The notes under the pieces are model-generated. The model did not search any database. It saw only the letters and a list, made by a program, of their open reading frames with translations, and was not told the origin of the DNA. Positions 24,397 to 28,457 of a stretch of 28,457 bases of DNA are shown in pieces. The first letter of the stretch is position 1; the number at the start of each line of letters is the position of its first letter. The DNA is from CALGYY01 sp964585485 (GTDB taxonomy: Bacteria; Bacteroidota; Bacteroidia; Bacteroidales; CAIWKO01), in NCBI GenBank assembly GCA_964585485.1, contig CAZPDS010000032.1, positions 1 to 28,457 on the forward strand, read 5' to 3'. A program made the position numbers and the translations under genes.

Positions 24397-27300
24397 TTAT
24401 TGTTGACCGGGCGTTTCTTCCTGCGTGCTGCCGTTCGTATTGTCGTCAGGATTCAGGATTGGCTGCTGTTTCAGAAGCTCTTCCTGGCGCTCGGCTTCGA
24501 TGATCAGGTTCAGTTTATCCTGCGCCAGTTTCACCAGATCAGCGCCCTCATGGTTATCAATAACACTTTGCAGGGTGTATTTCGCCTGACGGTAGTTTCC
24601 TTTTTTCGCATAGATATCACCAATCAGAATAAAGGCTTTCGTGATCCAGTAATCATACGAGGGAACCTGATTGATCAGGTCGATGGCGGATTTTTCCGAT
24701 TCATCGTACTGACCCTGTATGTACTGAATGTAGGCCAGGTTCCACTTGGCTTCCGCGGCGAATTCGGACTTCGACAGGTGGGTAACGGTGCTAAATTCTG
24801 CGACCGCAGTGGAAATGCTGTCCATCAGCAAGGCCGTACGTCCGATGACCATGTGTGCTTCGATGCCCAGCTCCTCCGGCAGTTTTTCTGTCGACAGTAA
24901 ATGCTGCGCGGCCACGATGGTAGGCTGTTGATGCATCAGCAAGGCGTGCGAACGCATCAGACCGACACGGGCCGTCAGGATGTTACTCTTGTACTGGGCC
25001 ACGTCCTCCAGCCGTTGGTAAAGGCGCATCGCTTCGTTAAAATTCTTTTGCTCCATCGTAATTTCTGATCCTTTCACAAGCGCGGTTTCCAGAAACTTCG
25101 AGGCCGGTTTATCGGCAATAAAAAGATAACCCGGAAGCGCCTCTGCTTTATCGCCCGTGGCGTATAAGCATTCGGAGCGATAGAAGTGAGCGTCCATCAC
25201 GAACTGTCCGTTTGGAAAGCGGTTCAGGTAATCCGAAAAGCCTTTCACCGCACCTTTGCAATCATTGTTCATGTACTTATTCTCCAGGGCGATCCAGGTC
25301 AGCGAATCCTGGACATCGTCGGTCAGGTTTTCACCCAGTCCGGTAACATAGGTGAAGAATTCCGGCACACGGTCGAGGGAAACGAAGACGTTCTTCAGGG
25401 CCACCAGGGCTTCTTTGGATTCTTCCGTGCCGCGGTAATCCGCCACCACCTGCTTCAGGGTCGCAAGTGCTTTTTCATCCTGATCGGTATTGTAGTAAAT
25501 CAATCCTTTTTTCAGCATGGAGCGTGAAACCCAGGCCGACTGCGGACACTGGCTGATCAGGCGATCGTAATACGAAAGTGCTTTCTGCTGATTGGCCATG
25601 TTCTGCCAGGTCTGGCCGCTTTCGTACAGCGCATCGTCATAATAAGCCGAGGCCGGATACTTCAACACCAATTCATCGAGCACCGCGGCCTTTTGTTCAA
25701 ACTTACCCAGGGGTCCGTAAGCCAGGGCTTTCTGGTACAAAGCGTAGTCGTTATCGGTTTGCATCAGGGCGATGGATTTATCATAATATTCGATGGCGGC
25801 GTGATAATCCTTTCCCATAAAGAAACAGTCGGCCGCCCGCAGGTAAGCGTCGTTCACGATGGATTTGCTTTCATTTTTCACGCCGGCAGCGAACTTTCGG
25901 AAAGCGGTAAGGGCCTCCGAATAATTCTTCTTCTTAAACCAGCAATAGCCGGTCTGGTAGTTCGACAGGTTAAACTCCGAGGAACTAAAGCCCCCGGGCA
26001 TCTGCTGGAAAAGCCGGAATTGCTCCAGGGCGGCATCATATTTCTCCTGACGATAGAGAGCTTCGCCCAGCCAATACACCGACTGAGCGTCGATGGCAGC
26101 ATCCACAGGAACCGTCCGTGCCTTGCGGAAGAGCGCCGCAGCCTCATCATACTTAGCGTCGTTAAACTCTTCAATACCGCGGAAACAGCAGACTTTCTGG
26201 TAGGCGCGGTTAAGTTTTACGTCGCGGCGTTTAATGCTTTCCAGCGAAGTCAGCGCCTCCCGGTAATTGCGTGTGGAGAGGTACATGCCCGACAAGTATT
26301 CGTAAGCTTCGTCGATGTGCGGTGAAGCCGGAAATTCATTAATGTAGAGCTGGAAACTTTTGATGGCCTCGTTATACGGATTATAACCTTTTTCGTAGGC
26401 CAGTTTGGCGTAGTTAAAGAGGGCATTTTCGCTGATTTGCGGGTCGGCTTTCAGCAAATAGGCCATATGGAAAAAGTTGATGGCCTGCAGGTAATCGCCG
26501 GTCTGCATACGGCAGTCGGCCGATTGATATAAAGTAAGCTGCGAAAGGGAATCTTCCGGGCTGGTGTTTACACGGCCAAACCAGCGCACAGCGTTGTCGG
26601 GATCGCTGTTGCGATAGTAGCAATAGGCCAGTTCATAGTAGTCGTCGCGTGTGGGCGATTCCGGAGCCTTATCAATATACATGTGAAGATAAGGAATGGC
26701 CGTGGAGAAACGCTGGGTTCGGAAGCAGGAGGCTCCGATCATACGGGCAATCTCCGGAACGCGCTTAGAGGAGGCCGAATCCAGCAGACCCGGTGCCACG
26801 CGGAGAAGTTCTTCGTAGTTATGCTGCAGAAAATAAATCTGCGTAATGTAGTAGGGCGTGAAACGTCCATACGTCTCATCCGCCGTGATCTTTCGGAAGG
26901 ATTTCAGCGCGGTTTCATACTTTCCCTCTTCGTAGGCGATGTGCCCAAAATAGTACATGGCGCCGGCGGCGTATTTGCTGTCCGACTCCTTCAGGTCAAA
27001 AAAGGCGTTCTTTGCCGCTTCCTTGTCGCCCTTGATAAAAAAACAATAGCCGCTTTTAAAATTATACTCAGCGCGTTCTTCCGCCCGCAATTTATAAGGA
27101 TCTACCTTTTCAAAAGCGGCCAGGGCTTCCTCGTAGCGCTTAAAGCGGAAGTGGTAGCGACCCAGCTGGTACCAGGCGAGGTAGACGCGTGTATGCTCGG
27201 GATAGGCCCGTACGTACTGAACCACACGGTAGGCGGCATCATCATTAAAGAGTTCGATAGCACACATGGCCGCATAGTACGCGGACTGTGCGTTGAGTTC

Positions 27301-27501
27301 AGAAGGTTTTCCGTTGTTCAGGCGGATTACGTTCAGGTACTTCTGTCGTGCACAGCCGTACTTTTCTTTGTTAAACAATTCCTGTGCATCGCGAAATTCG
27401 GCATCCGGCCGGTCGTAAATGGCCGTTTGCTGGGCCTGCAGAGCCGAACCCGCACCCAGCATCAGTAGTGCCGACAATAGAATCGTCCCGTATCGTTTCA
27501 T
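24397..27501 (-). CDS. large periplasmic TPR protein
   Basis: The protein has 1034 residues. A signal peptide (about residues 1-24, ending ALQAQ) is followed by some 20 or more TPR-like helix pairs along nearly the whole length (for example EALAAFEKVDPY, YDAALEQFRLFQQ, GQYDESEKSAIDLI, KGNYRQAKYTLQSVIDN). Many units carry the A/Y-x-x-A-L-x-x-F/Y pattern of the Sel1/YfiO (BamD)-type TPR. The C-terminus is Gln-, Asn- and Pro-rich and acidic. Proteins of this kind act as periplasmic or outer-membrane scaffolds. Being first in an operon with a barrel suggests it docks with that barrel. A -7 box lies at 27584-27591, giving a leader of about 75 bases. No specific named role can be given. Confidence 0.85.
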   Translation of the reverse strand: MKRYGTILLSALLMLGAGSALQAQQTAIYDRPDAEFRDAQELFNKEKYGCARQKYLNVIRLNNGKPSELNAQSAYYAAMCAIELFNDDAAYRVVQYVRAYPEHTRVYLAWYQLGRYHFRFKRYEEALAAFEKVDPYKLRAEERAEYNFKSGYCFFIKGDKEAAKNAFFDLKESDSKYAAGAMYYFGHIAYEEGKYETALKSFRKITADETYGRFTPYYITQIYFLQHNYEELLRVAPGLLDSASSKRVPEIARMIGASCFRTQRFSTAIPYLHMYIDKAPESPTRDDYYELAYCYYRNSDPDNAVRWFGRVNTSPEDSLSQLTLYQSADCRMQTGDYLQAINFFHMAYLLKADPQISENALFNYAKLAYEKGYNPYNEAIKSFQLYINEFPASPHIDEAYEYLSGMYLSTRNYREALTSLESIKRRDVKLNRAYQKVCCFRGIEEFNDAKYDEAAALFRKARTVPVDAAIDAQSVYWLGEALYRQEKYDAALEQFRLFQQMPGGFSSSEFNLSNYQTGYCWFKKKNYSEALTAFRKFAAGVKNESKSIVNDAYLRAADCFFMGKDYHAAIEYYDKSIALMQTDNDYALYQKALAYGPLGKFEQKAAVLDELVLKYPASAYYDDALYESGQTWQNMANQQKALSYYDRLISQCPQSAWVSRSMLKKGLIYYNTDQDEKALATLKQVVADYRGTEESKEALVALKNVFVSLDRVPEFFTYVTGLGENLTDDVQDSLTWIALENKYMNNDCKGAVKGFSDYLNRFPNGQFVMDAHFYRSECLYATGDKAEALPGYLFIADKPASKFLETALVKGSEITMEQKNFNEAMRLYQRLEDVAQYKSNILTARVGLMRSHALLMHQQPTIVAAQHLLSTEKLPEELGIEAHMVIGRTALLMDSISTAVAEFSTVTHLSKSEFAAEAKWNLAYIQYIQGQYDESEKSAIDLINQVPSYDYWITKAFILIGDIYAKKGNYRQAKYTLQSVIDNHEGADLVKLAQDKLNLIIEAERQEELLKQQPILNPDDNTNGSTQEETPGQQ

Positions 27502-27583
27502 GTTGAAGGTTTTTCATTCGAATGCTGTCTGCAAAACCGCAGTGTTCGCGGTTCCTAAAAGACAGAACCCATCATATTAACGC

Positions 27584-27591
27584 CAAAATTA
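27584..27591 (-). promoter_or_regulatory. -7 box (TAATTTTG) for the TPR-barrel operon
   Basis: An exact TAnnTTTG match on the minus strand, 82 bases before the ATG at 27501. No clear -33 box. Confidence 0.4.
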
Positions 27592-27619
27592 TATAATAAG
27601 GTATTGTGCTTCGTGCCGC

Positions 27620-27643
27620 CGGCTGTTGATTTATCAACAGCCG
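27620..27643. repeat. perfect 10-bp hairpin downstream of rnpB
   Basis: CGGCTGTTGA and TCAACAGCCG form a perfect 10-bp stem with a TTTA loop. It lies 20 bases beyond the RNase P RNA 3' end on the minus strand. No T-run follows, so it may be a transcript-stabilising or processing structure or a factor-dependent terminator. Confidence 0.5.
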
Positions 27644-27663
27644 AGGTTTGAAAACTTTAAAGA

Positions 27664-28037
27664 AAAAACAACAGTCCTGTAAGCCGGGTTCTGTTTCCGC
27701 CGGAGCGGACCCTTGTCATTTATCTGGACCTGCCGTCGCCGACAGGCTCTAACGACCTACCCCCCGGGATTGGGCGGGTCACCCTCAAGCCCCGGTATAT
27801 TTGATCTTTCAACCCATAAGGTTTACCCGCCGGGCATGTCACCATGCCCGGCCGTGAGCTCTTACCTCACGTTTTCACCCTTATCCCGGCACGTAGTACC
27901 GGGACGGTTATTTTCTGTGGCACTTGCTGTCCCCGCCAAAAGCGGGGCCTTCCCGTTAGGAAGTATGGTGCCCTGTGTTGCCCGGACTTTCCTCCCGTCC
28001 CGCGCAAACGGGACGAGCGACAAGGCGGACTGTTGTG
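27664..28037 (-). ncRNA. rnpB: RNase P RNA, class A
   Basis: On the minus strand the hallmark 5' block GAGGAAAGTCCGGGC (about 27994-27980) and the 3' block ACAGAACCCGGCTTACAGG (about 27693-27675) are both present; they form the conserved P4 core. P1 is a perfect 10-bp helix between ACAACAGTCC at 28036-28027 and GGACTGTTGT at 27677-27668, followed by a T-run (27667-27663). A P3-like hairpin (CGTCCCGT...GCGGGACG) lies between P1 and P4. The RNA is the catalytic subunit of RNase P and cuts pre-tRNA 5' leaders. A -7 box lies directly before it. The open frames that overlap this region are not genes. Confidence 0.96.
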
Positions 28038-28040
28038 AGG

Positions 28041-28048
28041 CAAAGGTA
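28041..28048 (-). promoter_or_regulatory. -7 box (TACCTTTG) for rnpB
   Basis: An exact TAnnTTTG match on the minus strand, only a few bases upstream of the P1 helix, so the mature 5' end and the transcription start nearly coincide. Confidence 0.55.
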
Positions 28049-28081
28049 CGAAAAAAAACAAGGGGAACGGCCGCCCCCTTC

Positions 28082-28180
28082 CTCCGGAACGATGACGAAT
28101 TTGAACTAATCAAAAATTACATCCAAAACAACCCTGCGCAATGGAAAAAAGATCATTATTATCCCCCCCTGTCCATATAG
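28082..28180 (+). pseudogene. 3' fragment of a RAYT (Y1) transposase
   Basis: In one frame the segment encodes RNDDEF, then IKNYIQNNPAQW and KKDHYY, ending at a TAG (28178-28180). The I-x-x-YI-x-x-NP-x-x-W-x-x-D pattern is the C-terminal signature of REP-associated tyrosine transposases (IS200-like, Y1 family). The catalytic HUH and Tyr regions are missing: the segment upstream of 28082 on this strand is rnpB promoter and rnpB itself. It is a dead remnant. Two REP-like palindromes lie directly after it, which supports the assignment. Confidence 0.65.
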
Positions 28181-28243
28181 ACGCATGCCATACGTCTGTA
28201 CAACTCATTACTACGCGCTACAGGAGACGCATACCATGCGCCT
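28181..28243. repeat. pair of REP-like palindromes beside RAYT remnant
   Basis: Two related imperfect palindromes, agacgcatgccatacgtct (28181-28199) and gagacgcataccatgcg (near 28224-28240), are separated by about 25 bases. Read on the minus strand they are direct copies of GnCGnATGGnATGCGTCT. Such paired short palindromes next to a RAYT gene are the usual form of REP/BIME elements. On the minus strand they also follow the stop of the T9SS type B gene and may stabilise or end its mRNA. Confidence 0.55.
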
Positions 28244-28249
28244 TTACTT

Positions 28250-28457
28250 TTACCGCACCAGGGTCACATTCCCCTTTTTTTGCAGGGTCTCGCCGTTCCC
28301 GAAGGACACTGCCGCACTGAAAAAATACACCCCTAACGCACAGTCGCTGCCCTTGCAACGGCCGTCCCATCCGGCATCCACGTCTTCTGATTCAAACAAC
28401 AGCCTGCCCCAGCGATCGTAGATTCTTAATGCTGCTTGTACAATATTGGTCCCCCGT
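28250..28457 (-). CDS. T9SS type B (CHU_C, gliding-motility C-terminal domain) protein, partial
   Basis: Only the last 68 codons are inside the window; the gene continues beyond the right edge. The translation shows the C-terminal sorting domain: RIYDRWGRLLFES, GWDG, VYFFSAAVSFGNGE and a final KGNVTLVR before the TAA. This matches the gliding-motility-associated C-terminal domain used for type B T9SS export and cell-surface attachment. Nothing can be said of the rest of the protein. Two Cys (GRCKGSDC) in the middle of the domain are less usual. A REP-like palindrome pair follows the stop codon. Confidence 0.85.
   Translation of the reverse strand, partial: RGTNIVQAALRIYDRWGRLLFESEDVDAGWDGRCKGSDCALGVYFFSAAVSFGNGETLQKKGNVTLVR

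Noticed and set aside
23884..24900. 338-residue antisense frame across the barrel and TPR genes
   Set aside because: It spans two well-supported genes on the other strand and has no family features.
27713..28180. Open frames across rnpB on both strands
   Set aside because: The region has the conserved P4 blocks and P1 helix of RNase P RNA. Only the last about 33 codons (28082-28180) have protein-like content, a RAYT remnant.

Overview
This window comes from the chromosome of a member of the phylum Bacteroidota, probably an uncultured or environmental lineage with moderate GC. The evidence is converging: a type A T9SS sorting tail and a partial type B (CHU_C-like) tail, an S46 dipeptidyl-peptidase, Bacteroidota-style Rhs proteins, a plugless TonB-receptor-like barrel, TonB-C fusions, and repeated TAnnTTTG boxes (the Bacteroidota -7 promoter element) upstream of several genes. 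No database search was possible; all names come from reading the sequence.

Positions 1-4990 are an AT-rich accessory island with every gene on the minus strand. Read in that direction it holds: an N-terminally truncated Rhs protein with a putative zinc-peptidase tip (HEPGH); a lipoprotein 2 bp downstream that is probably its immunity protein; an IS1595-family transposase; a second truncated Rhs protein with a putative papain/NlpC-like tip; a secreted protein overlapping it by 11 bp, probably its immunity protein; and an unrecognised ORF. The two Rhs cores belong to different subfamilies. The transposase start codon lies in a perfect 12-bp inverted repeat that contains a -7 box, an arrangement suggesting protection against read-through expression.

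Positions 5261-18238 are conserved chromosomal genes with higher GC: ccmE (CxxxY type), tsaD, tamB, a small helical-repeat protein, a DPP11-type S46 peptidase, a GT-C-like membrane protein, a lone LutA-like CCG protein, truA and a VanY-like D,D-carboxypeptidase. Genes often meet convergently with touching or overlapping stop codons.

Positions 18238-22299 hold two divergent cell-envelope genes: a VIT-VWA-TonB_C fusion protein and a T9SS type A cargo protein with propeller-like repeats. A GC-rich hairpin follows. Positions 22432-27501 are a minus-strand operon of a 1034-residue TPR protein, an outer-membrane barrel and a DUF4342 protein; it looks like an uncharacterised outer-membrane module.

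The right end carries rnpB (class A RNase P RNA, minus strand) with its own promoter box, a broken 3' end of a RAYT (REP-associated tyrosine transposase) with two REP-like palindromes beside it, and the last 68 codons of a T9SS type B (gliding-motility C-terminal domain) protein running off the edge. No tRNA, CRISPR array or phage gene was seen.
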